From Anaerolineae bacterium (GTDB taxonomy: Bacteria > Chloroflexota > Anaerolineae > JAFGEY01), in assembly GCA_016929775.1 (NCBI GenBank), contig JAFGIE010000057.1:1-39968 (forward strand): DNA of 39,968 nt. The letters run 5' to 3'. This document shows positions 8,533 to 15,791 of the stretch, piece after piece; within the stretch, counting starts at the first letter, position 1; every line of letters starts with the position of its first letter. A program made the translations under genes and the position numbers. Under the pieces are notes generated by a model that was given only the letters and a program-made list of their open reading frames with translations, had not been told where the DNA came from and searched no databases.

Positions 8533-10482
8533 CTATAGGTAGTAGCCCCACAGCTCGACGTAGGCGTCAAAGGTGTTGGCGCCGCTGGCTGCGATCTGCA
8601 GGTAGACGTCGCCGCCGCTGTCGCATGGGACGGTGGCAGAGCCCCTGCCCCAGCGGTCATCGCAGACGGGGGGGCTGCAGGCTGGACCGCTGTCGGCTGT
8701 GTCGTTGGGGGACAGGATCAGATAGGTGTCGTTGGCTGCGGCGCCGGAGTCGCGAACGGCGAGCGCAAAGCTGCCGGCGGCGATGCCGGCGGGCGCGCCG
8801 AATACAGCGGACAGGTCGATCTTGGTCTTGGCAGTGTCGGAGAACGCGTCGCCGTCGTAGGACGTAGACGTGAGCGGGCTGGTCAGCGGGTGCAGGGCGT
8901 AGACCTCATAGTCGGCGCCTCCCTTGACGGAGACAAGCTGCTCGAGGAAGCGGACGTCCATGGCGACCTTGAGATCGGAGAGGACATAGACATAGCCGTC
9001 TTCGGACGCGCCGTCGCGCGGGTAGAGGTTGATCACGCCGCGCGGGTCGCTTTCGTGGGCGTCGGTCTCGGCATAGATATAGCCGACGGTCTCGCCGGTG
9101 CCGTCGTCGATCCAGTGAACAGCGTGCATGGGGTCGTTCTCGGGGACGTAGACGCCCGCAGCTGCGTCGATCCCGATACCGTCCTCGTCGAGGATCACCT
9201 CGCCATTTCCAGCGCTGATCTGGGCTGGTTCGCCGACGACCTCGAGCCGCCCGTCGACCGTCAGGTGCCCGGTGTGTCCGGTGAGCGCGTGTGCGGCGCA
9301 GGGCATGAGGGCGGCGGGGTCGATGTTCAGGATCTGGCTGCCGTCCCAGGTCGGCCCGATGACGGGCGGGTCGCCCGGGATCGGACCGGGGATGCGCCGG
9401 TAGTCGGGATAGGGGCGGTAGACCTGGGGGTAGCCGAGCGTGATGGTCTGGACGTACGCGCCGCGGATCGCGTCATAGTCCTCGGCGATCGAGATCGGGC
9501 GACCGACGATATTGGACCCGCCCCAGGGGGGCGCGACGACGGTGACGACGTCGTACAGCTCGAGCCCGTGGCAGGGCTTGCAGTACAGGACGTGCTCTTG
9601 CTTGCGCGTGGTATAGTAGCGCAGGATGGCGGTCGCTGCGGCGGCGCACTGTGCGTTGGATTGGAGGGACACGTCGTAGAGGGTGAGACGGCGCGTGCCG
9701 ACGTTGGCGACCTCGGCGCTGTCGGTGGCGGAGCCGGTGTAGGATCCGGCGCCTGCGACGATGACAGTGTTGTGCTGTGCGGCGCCGTCCTTGGAGCGGG
9801 CAAATCCGACGAGGGGATGGTGGGCGTTCCAGCCAAAGGTGTAGTCGTTGCTCTCGGAGGGGTCGAGCTCCTTCCACTTGATCTCGCCGTCGAGGCCATA
9901 GTAAAAGTACTCGGGCATGATGCGCATCAATCGCTGCAGGGCGCCGAGCAGGGTCTCGTAGGGCGTGATCTTGAAGCGGATGCTCATGCTGGTCATCGAT
10001 CCGGAGGCGCGCGTGAGCCCCGCTTGGGCGAGGATCCACTCGAGGATCGTGGTTGCGGACGTCGACGACCAGGACTGATCGGAGGCGATCCGGTGGCGCT
10101 GGAGCTTTCCCCAGGCGTCGATGCAGGTCAGGATCAGGAGGGATCGCCCACGGGCGTAGCGGTAATCGAGGGCCTCGATCCAGGTCGCGGGGAGCTCGGC
10201 GAGGTAGTCTGTGCCGGAGAGGGTCAGCCCGCGCTTGAGCTCGACGCGCGCGCCGTGCTTGATGTAGGCATAGCTGCCGCTCAAGGTGCTGAGCGCGCCG
10301 TCGCTGTTGTCGAGCACGACACAGGGTTGGCCCGGGACCTCGCCGTGCTCGTCATAGTGGTAGGCGACCAGGCGGGAGGTGAGGTCGATCGTGTCCGGCG
10401 AGGTCCCAACGACCAGCGAAAAGGCGGGCCTGCCGCCGAGCGTGTCCTGGGCGGCGCTGAGCGTGCTGTCTATGCTGCGCAT
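8533..10482 (-). CDS. Putative tail-tip/baseplate hub-like structural protein
   Basis: A 649-aa protein starting at ATG 10482, immediately after the stop of the preceding gene. Residues ~20-350 resemble phage hub or tail-tip proteins: an early beta-domain (FSLVVGTSPDTIDLTSRLVAYHYDEHGEVPGQPCVVLDNSDG), then a helical/beta module (ATTILEWILAQAGLTRASGSMTSMSIRFKITPYETLLGALQRLMRIMPEYFYYGLDGEIKW) like the gp27/gpD-type hubs. Residues ~385-650 are a beta-rich, Asp/Gly-rich extension (LTVDGRLEVVGEPAQISAGNGEVILDEDGIGIDAAAGVYVPE) of the kind seen in fibres. The hub assignment is inferred from this pattern and from its place at the distal end of a head-to-tail ordered operon. No tape-measure gene accompanies it. 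Confidence 0.6.
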   Translation of the reverse strand: MRSIDSTLSAAQDTLGGRPAFSLVVGTSPDTIDLTSRLVAYHYDEHGEVPGQPCVVLDNSDGALSTLSGSYAYIKHGARVELKRGLTLSGTDYLAELPATWIEALDYRYARGRSLLILTCIDAWGKLQRHRIASDQSWSSTSATTILEWILAQAGLTRASGSMTSMSIRFKITPYETLLGALQRLMRIMPEYFYYGLDGEIKWKELDPSESNDYTFGWNAHHPLVGFARSKDGAAQHNTVIVAGAGSYTGSATDSAEVANVGTRRLTLYDVSLQSNAQCAAAATAILRYYTTRKQEHVLYCKPCHGLELYDVVTVVAPPWGGSNIVGRPISIAEDYDAIRGAYVQTITLGYPQVYRPYPDYRRIPGPIPGDPPVIGPTWDGSQILNIDPAALMPCAAHALTGHTGHLTVDGRLEVVGEPAQISAGNGEVILDEDGIGIDAAAGVYVPENDPMHAVHWIDDGTGETVGYIYAETDAHESDPRGVINLYPRDGASEDGYVYVLSDLKVAMDVRFLEQLVSVKGGADYEVYALHPLTSPLTSTSYDGDAFSDTAKTKIDLSAVFGAPAGIAAGSFALAVRDSGAAANDTYLILSPNDTADSGPACSPPVCDDRWGRGSATVPCDSGGDVYLQIAASGANTFDAYVELWGYYL

Positions 10483-11772
10483 CTAGGACCATCCATCGCC
10501 GTCGTCCCAGCGGTCGAGGCTGGGAAGGGAGGCGAGCCCAGAGGCGTCGGCGGCGATGCGGCGCGCGACGCGGAGCAGACCGGCGTCGAACTCGGCGATG
10601 CGTGCTTGCGCCCACTCGCGGAGCTTGGTAGGGACGGAACGGGTCGCCTCGTCCTGGACCCGTTCCTGCGTGACAAAGCCACTCGCGCCGGTGACGATCA
10701 GGTTGATGTCACGGTCAGAGACGGTCGTGGCAGTGGCGGCGTCGAGACCGCTGATCGTGTGGGGCAGGGTGTACCACACGCGGACGACGTCACCGCTGCG
10801 TGGCTCGTCGCCGTCCTTGACGTACAAGATGTCGCCGGGCCACACCTCGAACTCGCGCCACTCGGGCGGGTAGGCTGGGTCGGCGCTGTCATAGTCCCAC
10901 CACACGCGGTAGATGTCGAGGTAGCCGGTGACCCCAGAGATATCGACCTCGCGCCCGTCGGCGCTGAGCGTGATGGACGCGATCTCGCGGTTGGGGTTGA
11001 CCTCGTTGTAGCGGTACAGGGCCCAGCGGACCGCCTCGTCGATGTCGCCTTGGTCGTAGCCATAGGCACGGCGCTGCCAGGCAGGGGGCTGCTGGCGCAC
11101 GCCATACCGGAAAGCCTTGCCCTGCTCCTCGGCCCAGCGCTCGAGGCGTTCGACGACGTCGCGATCGACGGTGGCTTGCTCGGCGAGCTCGATCGCGCGA
11201 AAGCGCGCCGCAAAGTGGGCGGCGCCGGCGACGAGGACGTCCTCGTCCTCCTTGGGGACCGTCGTGGACGTGGCGCCGTCGAGCCCGTTGATCGTATGGG
11301 CCTTGGTGTACCAGACGCGGATCACGTCGGTCGCGGCGGGCTCGGCGCGATCGTCGATGTAGAGGACGGCGCCGGGCCACACCTCGAACTGCCGCCAGTT
11401 GGGCGGGTGCGCAGGATCCGAGCTGTCATAGTCCCACCACACCTTCTCTACGCGCAGCAAGCCGGTCAGGCTGGCGAGGCTCTGCTCGCGCCCTGCGGTG
11501 CTGACCGTGATGGCGCCGATCGCGTGCTGGGGATTGGCCCTGGAGTAGAACTGCAGGGCAGTGCGCAAGGCCTCGTCGATGTCGTCGGTCGCCCAGATGC
11601 TGTTGCCCGAGTCCTGTAGGTGCAGCTCGACACGGTCGCGATAGTTGGGCGTGCCGGAGGAGAGCTGCAGGCTGGAGGCAGTGACGACCAGGGGCTCGGT
11701 CTGCCCGGACGCGGATTCGACCTGGTCTCGGATCCGGTCGCGGATCGTGTTCAGAGTGGCGGATGAGGCCAT
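10483..11772 (-). CDS. Structural protein with tandemly duplicated domain, possible head-tail adaptor
   Basis: A 429-aa protein starting at ATG 11772 behind AAGGAG. It contains two copies of one domain. Residues ~62-200 (DDIDEALRTALQFYSRANP; VEKVWWDYDSSDPAHPPNWRQFEVWPGAVLYIDD; VIRVWYTKAHTINGLDGATSTTV) match residues ~241-385 (GDIDEAVRWALYRYNEVNP; IYRVWWDYDSADPAYPPEWREFEVWPGDILYVKD; VVRVWYTLPHTISGLDAATATTV). Each copy starts with an amphipathic helix and ends in beta-strands and helices, reminiscent of small head-completion or neck adaptors, but here fused in tandem. The function is inferred from operon position. A two-copy fusion could alter ring stoichiometry. Confidence 0.65.
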   Translation of the reverse strand: MASSATLNTIRDRIRDQVESASGQTEPLVVTASSLQLSSGTPNYRDRVELHLQDSGNSIWATDDIDEALRTALQFYSRANPQHAIGAITVSTAGREQSLASLTGLLRVEKVWWDYDSSDPAHPPNWRQFEVWPGAVLYIDDRAEPAATDVIRVWYTKAHTINGLDGATSTTVPKEDEDVLVAGAAHFAARFRAIELAEQATVDRDVVERLERWAEEQGKAFRYGVRQQPPAWQRRAYGYDQGDIDEAVRWALYRYNEVNPNREIASITLSADGREVDISGVTGYLDIYRVWWDYDSADPAYPPEWREFEVWPGDILYVKDGDEPRSGDVVRVWYTLPHTISGLDAATATTVSDRDINLIVTGASGFVTQERVQDEATRSVPTKLREWAQARIAEFDAGLLRVARRIAADASGLASLPSLDRWDDGDGWS

Positions 11773-11787
11773 GGGTGCTCCTTGGGT

Positions 11788-11803
11788 GCGGTTCGCGAAC
11801 CGC
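11788..11803. repeat. Perfect 16-bp palindrome GCGGTTCGCGAACCGC
   Basis: It lies in the 70-bp gap ahead of the adaptor-like gene and is followed by CCCCTAC. The same core with the same flank sits inside the capsid gene at 17126-17147, so it is an interspersed repeat family. Confidence 0.7.
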
Positions 11804-11842
11804 CCCTACCGGTCGGCGATGTCGATGCCAGGACAGCGGCTT

Positions 11843-13096
11843 TCATCGCTCCTCCCCGCTCCACTGGTCGAGGTCGGCGTACTCGCCGTGCGAGCCGCGC
11901 GGCATCACGGAAAAGTTGTCGTGCGTGTTGCCCGTGTTGGCGCTGTAGAGCCCGTGCGCCGTGCCCGTCTGGAGTGCGGCGTCGTTGATGGTGGAGGTCG
12001 CGCCGATCTTGGCGTCGTCGTAGAACAGGCTGAACGACGTGCCGTCCGCCACCACGACCAGCGTGGCGTTGGCGCTGTACGCCGCTGCCCCGCTGATCAC
12101 GCTCGTGGTCGCGCCGCCCACAACCTTGTCGAGTTTGGCGTTGGTCCCGTCGTGGTAGGCGACGACATAGTTCTGCGCGTCCGCGTAGCGTAACACCAGC
12201 CCCACCTCGTCGCCGGCGCGCGCCAGATCGGCCTGCACGAGGATATCGACCGTGCTCACGTCCACCGTCGCCATCGCCTCGCCGCCGCTGAGGGCCGATG
12301 CGCTCGCCTTGCTGCTGGCGATCTCTGTCGTGCCCAGCGTGTTGATCCACGTCCGCGCCCCGACCGCTTGCCCGTCCGGTCCCGCCGCCTCACTGCTGCC
12401 CAGCGCGCCGTCGCCGCGCGCAAACGTGTCGTACGCGAGGGGCGTCGGGAGCCAGAGGACGTCGGGCATGCGCAAGAAGGCGTGCGTCCAGCTGCTCCCC
12501 GACGTCGCCGTCACCCCAGGATAGACGGTTGCCATGTTCTCGCCGCTGCCCGCAGCCCACAGCAAGGTCCAGTGGGCGAATGCGCCGCCCTTGATCAAGC
12601 CATAGCCCCCATTCGAGCGCAGCACAATGGCGAGCACATAGCTCGTCGCCGCGGCGATTGTGGCGACGACGGCGTTGCTGCTCCGCCAACGGAGCGCCGA
12701 GACGACGGTGAGGGGGTAGAAGCACGTTTCGGCATGCGCCGTGACCAGGGGATTCTGTGTCGTCGCCCAGCCGATGAACGGACCGTTCCCACCCGCCGCG
12801 CCGGTGAACTCACACACCAGCACGCGCCCGGCGTCGGCGGCGCGCACATGCCCGCCATAGTACAGCGCCGGCGCGGAATGCCCCGTGCCGCCGCTGATAG
12901 CGACATCCCCGCCCGTGACAGACAGCGTGTTGCCCGGATCCGTAACCGTCCTCGTCCCCGGTCCAGGCATGGCGGGCGTGCCGTTGACGCTGCCCGCCGC
13001 ACGGTCGTCGGCAAAGTCGTCACGGAGAAGCCACCCTGCAGCGCCGAGGCGGGCGCGGCGGAGGCGGCGGCGGTGTCCCCAAAAGTAGTGGCCCAT
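11843..13096 (-). CDS. Putative fibre/decoration protein with jelly-roll-like domains
   Basis: A 417-aa protein starting at ATG 13096 behind AGGAGCGC. The first ~20 residues are basic (MGHYFWGHRRRLRRARL). Two beta-rich halves follow. Residues ~25-210 include LLRDDFADDRAAGSVNGTPAMPGPGTRTVTDPGNTLSVTGG. Residues ~220-400 (YDTFARGDGALGSSEAAGPDGQ ... GDEVGLVLRYADAQNYVVAYHDGTNAKLDKVVGGA ... TLVVVADGTSFSLFYDDAKIGATS) read like a LamG/concanavalin-type jelly roll, a fold often used for sugar or surface binding. The DDF/DTFxRxDG openings of both halves suggest an internal duplication. A role as receptor-binding or decoration protein is inferred; no enzymatic motif is visible. Confidence 0.6.
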   Translation of the reverse strand: MGHYFWGHRRRLRRARLGAAGWLLRDDFADDRAAGSVNGTPAMPGPGTRTVTDPGNTLSVTGGDVAISGGTGHSAPALYYGGHVRAADAGRVLVCEFTGAAGGNGPFIGWATTQNPLVTAHAETCFYPLTVVSALRWRSSNAVVATIAAATSYVLAIVLRSNGGYGLIKGGAFAHWTLLWAAGSGENMATVYPGVTATSGSSWTHAFLRMPDVLWLPTPLAYDTFARGDGALGSSEAAGPDGQAVGARTWINTLGTTEIASSKASASALSGGEAMATVDVSTVDILVQADLARAGDEVGLVLRYADAQNYVVAYHDGTNAKLDKVVGGATTSVISGAAAYSANATLVVVADGTSFSLFYDDAKIGATSTINDAALQTGTAHGLYSANTGNTHDNFSVMPRGSHGEYADLDQWSGEER

Positions 13097-13106
13097 TGGT
13101 GCGCTC

Positions 13107-13604
13107 CTAGCTGTAGCGCTGGTACCACAGGTCGACGTCGAGGACCTCGTCGTCGCCTGCGGCGTCGTTGAGGCTGTCGGCGTCGGTGTGGTACCACACG
13201 AGGAACAGGGCGCTCAGGTTGTGGACTGGGATGGGCGTGTCGGTGATGTAGGCGATGCCGCCATTGTCCTCGGTAGTCCAATCGGAGGCGGTGACTTGAA
13301 TGCGACCGATGCAGGTCTGCCATTCGGCGGCGCTGAGACCGGAGCCGTCGTCGCCTGCGGACTGGCCCGGGTCGGCGGTAAAGATCAAGAGCTCGCCCGC
13401 CGGGTCCTGGACCGCGCCGCTGCCCTCCTCGGTGGCGTAGAACATCGCCGCCAGGATCTCGCCCGAGATGGGCTGCCCTTCGCCGTCGGACGAGATGTCG
13501 ACCTCGACCGCGTCGCCGAGTTCGTTTTGGTCGACCTGCTCGTCCTTTCCGACGAGCTCGGTGAGACCGATGTGTAGGATCGGGTAGCGTGGTAGGATGT
13601 TCAC
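13107..13604 (-). CDS. Hypothetical structural protein
   Basis: A 165-aa protein starting at ATG 13604 behind AAGGAGG. It is acidic and beta-rich (NELGDAVEVDISSDGEGQPISGEILAAMFYATEEGSGAVQDPAGELLIFTADP; IGRIQVTASDWTTEDNGGIAYITDTPIPVHNLSALFLVWYHTDA). The regular strand pattern and acidity fit a minor virion or decoration protein, but no family was recognised. Only 10 bp separate it from the next gene downstream. Upstream lies the 279-bp repeat-filled gap. Confidence 0.6.
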   Translation of the reverse strand: MNILPRYPILHIGLTELVGKDEQVDQNELGDAVEVDISSDGEGQPISGEILAAMFYATEEGSGAVQDPAGELLIFTADPGQSAGDDGSGLSAAEWQTCIGRIQVTASDWTTEDNGGIAYITDTPIPVHNLSALFLVWYHTDADSLNDAAGDDEVLDVDLWYQRYS

Positions 13605-13640
13605 GATGTCCTCCTTGACTTCTCTCCGGCGCGCTCACTG

Positions 13641-13877
13641 TCCGGTCCGTCCACGAACCTATTGCTCGCGCCGATGCTCCTGCGTCGGCGCGTCCGGTCC
13701 GTCCGCGAACCGGTTGCTCGCGCCGATGCTCCTGCGTCGGCGCGTCCGGGCCGTCCACGAACCTGTTGCTCGCGCCGGTGCGTCCAGCCCGTCCCCCCGC
13801 GGAGCGGAGGGACGAGAGGGTCGGTTGCTCCTGCGTCGGCGCGCCCGATCCGTCCCCCCGCGGAGCGGAGGGACGAG
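13641..13877. repeat. 52-bp tandem repeat array in the longest gap of the phage-like operon
   Basis: Two nearly identical 52-bp units (13641-13692 and 13693-13744) begin TCCGGTCCGTCC and end TGCGTCGGCGCG. A shortened third unit (13745-13782) and two diverged units follow; the last two share CCCCCGCGGAGCGGAGGGACGAG-type segments (13792-13817 and 13853-13877). There are no unique spacers, so it is not a CRISPR array. The array occupies most of the 13605-13883 gap, where no gene was recognised. Confidence 0.8.
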
Positions 13878-13883
13878 CCGCCC

Positions 13884-14777
13884 TTACTGGATGCGCGTAT
13901 AGACCACGTACACGGTGAGTTGGCCCGCGGTCAGGTCGTCGCCGGTGGCGCCGCACGCCCAGTCGATGGTGTCGTTGCCCTTTACAAAGCCGAGGCCATT
14001 CGCAAAGTAGGCGCCGCGCGTGTCGGTGGACATGAAGCCCTGCCAGCCTGCAGGCGCGCCCGTGCCTTCCGTGTCCGCGGTCTGCAGCTCGCCATCGTCC
14101 AGGTCCAGGTACCCGTCGGCGTCGTCGCCGTCGCCGATGTGCACCCACGCGTCGTCGCCTGCCGTCACATCCCAGTTCGTCGTGACGTGGGCATAGATCG
14201 CGTGAATGAACCATATCTCCGAGGCGCCGATCGTCGCCACCACGCCGCTGCCGCCCGCGCCCGCCGTGTACGTGATGGTCGCCGTGGCGATCGAGGGCAG
14301 GATACCGATGTTCTCCGTGTTGAGGTCCTGGTTGACGATCGTGTCGTTGAGGTCGAGCTGCGCGGCGGTGAGGACCACCTCGTCGGCGCCGCCGATCTCG
14401 ATGTCGATCTGGTCGTCGGTATCGGCGCTGATGGACGTGTCGTTGTCGGCGTCGAGGTCGATCTGTGCGCCCATAAAGTCGGCGGTCCCACCGTCGTGGA
14501 TCGCAAAGACGGGCGTGGCGCTGTCTCGGATCTCGATCGGGTTGGAGACGCTGGACGAGTCAACCATCAGTCCTGGCGTTGCGGTGCCGACGACGGTAGG
14601 CACGGCGACGTGCAGTCCGGTCAGGTTGCTCACCCCACCGGGCACGCCCTGGATGCCGACGTCGCCGCTCGGCGGGTCGGGGATCGGGAACTTGACACCG
14701 ATCAGGGCGCCGATCACGGTCACGACGACCACGATCAGCCAGGCGATCCATTCGCGGTCTTTGTGTGACATGAGCAT
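13884..14777 (-). CDS. Membrane-anchored fibre-like structural protein
   Basis: A 297-aa protein starting at ATG 14777 behind GGAG. Residues ~9-28 (EWIAWLIVVVVTVIGALIGVKF) form one strong hydrophobic helix after a short charged start. It is a membrane anchor or uncleaved signal; no lipobox or clear cleavage site is seen. The rest is acidic and beta-rich. It includes IEIRDSATPVFAIHDGGTADFMGAQIDLDADNDTSISADTDDQIDIEIGGADEVVLTAAQLDL, a repeat-type sequence frequent in fibres of environmental phages. The C-terminal half (SGVVATIGASEIWFIHAIYAHVTTNWDVTAGDDAWVHIGDGDDADGYL) resembles receptor-binding or decoration domains. A transmembrane helix on such a protein is unusual for a virion component. Confidence 0.65.
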   Translation of the reverse strand: MLMSHKDREWIAWLIVVVVTVIGALIGVKFPIPDPPSGDVGIQGVPGGVSNLTGLHVAVPTVVGTATPGLMVDSSSVSNPIEIRDSATPVFAIHDGGTADFMGAQIDLDADNDTSISADTDDQIDIEIGGADEVVLTAAQLDLNDTIVNQDLNTENIGILPSIATATITYTAGAGGSGVVATIGASEIWFIHAIYAHVTTNWDVTAGDDAWVHIGDGDDADGYLDLDDGELQTADTEGTGAPAGWQGFMSTDTRGAYFANGLGFVKGNDTIDWACGATGDDLTAGQLTVYVVYTRIQ

Positions 14778-14795
14778 GGTAGTCTCCTTTGGCCC

Positions 14796-14828
14796 CTCCC
14801 TTCCTCCCCTGGCAGGGGAGGAAGGGAG
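14796..14828. repeat. Perfect 15-bp inverted repeat
   Basis: CTCCCTTCCTCCCCT (14796-14810), a GGC loop, and AGGGGAGGAAGGGAG (14814-14828). It fills half of the gap between two phage-operon genes. There is no T-run; it is probably an interspersed palindrome that may act in RNA processing or stability. Confidence 0.75.
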
Positions 14829-14856
14829 CGGGCATCTGCACCACGGGTCGTTCGAG

Positions 14857-15090
14857 TCAGGTCTGCGCTTTTCTGGCTTGCCTCGATCGCGGCTTGTCCT
14901 TCGTGTCTCGGGGTGCCTCGTCCCTCGGGATGCTGAGCGATGCTTCGCGATAGCGTACGGGCGCGTAAAAGCCGACGACATAGAGCACGATCGCGCCGTC
15001 GTCGTAGACCTCGGCGCGGTAGATCGGGTTCCTGATCTGCAGCGCCGTGCGGGCCTGCTCGATCTGTGCGGCAGTCGCTGCTTTGGGCAT
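14857..15090 (-). CDS. Small hypothetical protein of the phage-like operon
   Basis: A 77-aa protein starting at ATG 15090 with AGGAG 7 nt upstream. Residues 1-45 look ordered (MPKAATAAQIEQARTALQIRNPIYRAEVYDDGAIVLYVVGFYAPVRY). The tail from about residue 50 (SIPRDEAPRDTKDKPRSRQARKAQT) is basic and disordered. The DNA encoding that tail (14905-14950, containing CCTCGTCCCTCGGGATGCT) closely resembles the segment that encodes the portal N-terminus at 19340-19370. This suggests that a repeat element supplied the tail. No family was recognised. Confidence 0.55.
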   Translation of the reverse strand: MPKAATAAQIEQARTALQIRNPIYRAEVYDDGAIVLYVVGFYAPVRYREASLSIPRDEAPRDTKDKPRSRQARKAQT

Positions 15091-15246
15091 GGTGTGCTCC
15101 TGGCGGGCACAGTTCGTCGTGCCCCTACGGGGCCAGGGGGCGCGGTTCGGGGTGCAGACCCCTTCAGGGACCGCGCCCCACCGGCCCAACCAAGGGAGGA
15201 GGGTCGCTGCCGGTTGCGGGGTGGTCCGCGAAACCTGGCAGCGACC
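15091..15246. repeat. Gap filled with several hairpin-forming repeats
   Basis: Three inverted repeats are visible: GGGCAC ... GTGCCC at 15103-15122; GGGGCGCGGT ... ACCGCGCCCC around an inner GGGG/CCCC stem at about 15137-15180; and GTCGCTGCC ... GGCAGCGAC (15203-15211 and 15237-15245). No ORF was recognised here. Confidence 0.6.
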
Positions 15247-15630
15247 TCATCCCTCGACGAAAGTCAGGACGATGGTCACGTCGGCGCTGGCGGAGGCGCT
15301 GCCACCTCCGTTATAGTCATAGTCCAGCGCGACGGCGAGCACGTCGCCGTCGGAGACGTGCGGCGGTTCGTGTCCGGGGTTCGTGAGCAGGGCCCCGTCA
15401 AAGTCGGTGAACGCCTTTTCGACGGGCGTGTTGCTGACCCCGATGCTGCACTTGGTGAGATAGCCGTCGGCGTCGGCGCTGGTGCCGATCGAGAGCCCTC
15501 CGGCGGCGCTGTTGCTGCCCACCGCAGAGACGTGGACCAGCGTGCAGGGGCTCGGGACCGTCCAGTAGACGGCGAGGTCTGCCCCCAGCGTGCCCGGCAC
15601 GTGGATCGTGTGGGTGAACTTGCGGATCAT
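15247..15630 (-). CDS. Putative capsid decoration/minor structural protein
   Basis: A 127-aa protein starting at ATG 15630, chosen because AGGAGG lies 9 nt upstream; an earlier in-frame GTG lacks a site. The sequence alternates hydrophobic and polar residues, as in a small beta-sandwich (MIRKFTHTIHVPGTLGADLAVYWTVPSPCTLVHVSAVGSNSAAGGLSIGTSADADGYL ... VSDGDVLAVALDYDYNGGGSASASADVTIVLTFVEG). It is the first gene after the capsid, where decoration or cement proteins usually sit. That placement is the main basis for the role; no family was recognised. Confidence 0.6.
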   Translation of the reverse strand: MIRKFTHTIHVPGTLGADLAVYWTVPSPCTLVHVSAVGSNSAAGGLSIGTSADADGYLTKCSIGVSNTPVEKAFTDFDGALLTNPGHEPPHVSDGDVLAVALDYDYNGGGSASASADVTIVLTFVEG

Positions 15631-15711
15631 GGTCGTGTGCCTCCTCGTGATCGACGAATCGGTTACCAAAAATCAGATAGCCGGTTACTATGGGCCGGGT
15701 AACCAATGAAT

Positions 15712-15786
15712 CGGTTACTACAAACGGTTACTACAAACGGTTACTGCAAACGGTTACTACAAACGGCTGCGAACGGTTGCCGCGAA
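15712..15786. repeat. 13-bp tandem repeats (TTTGTAGTAACCG) downstream of the capsid gene
   Basis: On the plus strand the unit CGGTTACTACAAA occurs at 15712-15724, 15725-15737, 15738-15750 (one change) and 15751-15763. Decayed copies run to about 15786, ending next to the capsid stop. Flanking GGTTACC/GGTAACC arms (15661-15667 and about 15699-15704) can pair. The 161-bp gap 15631-15791 contains no gene. Confidence 0.8.
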
Positions 15787-15791
15787 CGGGT

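Noticed and set aside
8890..11619. A 909-codon open frame on the plus strand opposite the hub and adaptor genes
   Set aside because: It mirrors the codons of the minus-strand genes (high GC suppresses stops), has no ribosome-binding site, and its peptide is repetitive Val/Asp/Gly without a fold pattern.
13641..13877. Possible CRISPR array
   Set aside because: Units are contiguous 52-bp tandem copies with no unique spacers, and no cas genes are present.
15712..15786. Possible CRISPR or plasmid origin iterons
   Set aside because: The repeats are directly adjoining, with no spacers, and no replication initiator gene or AT-rich origin is nearby.
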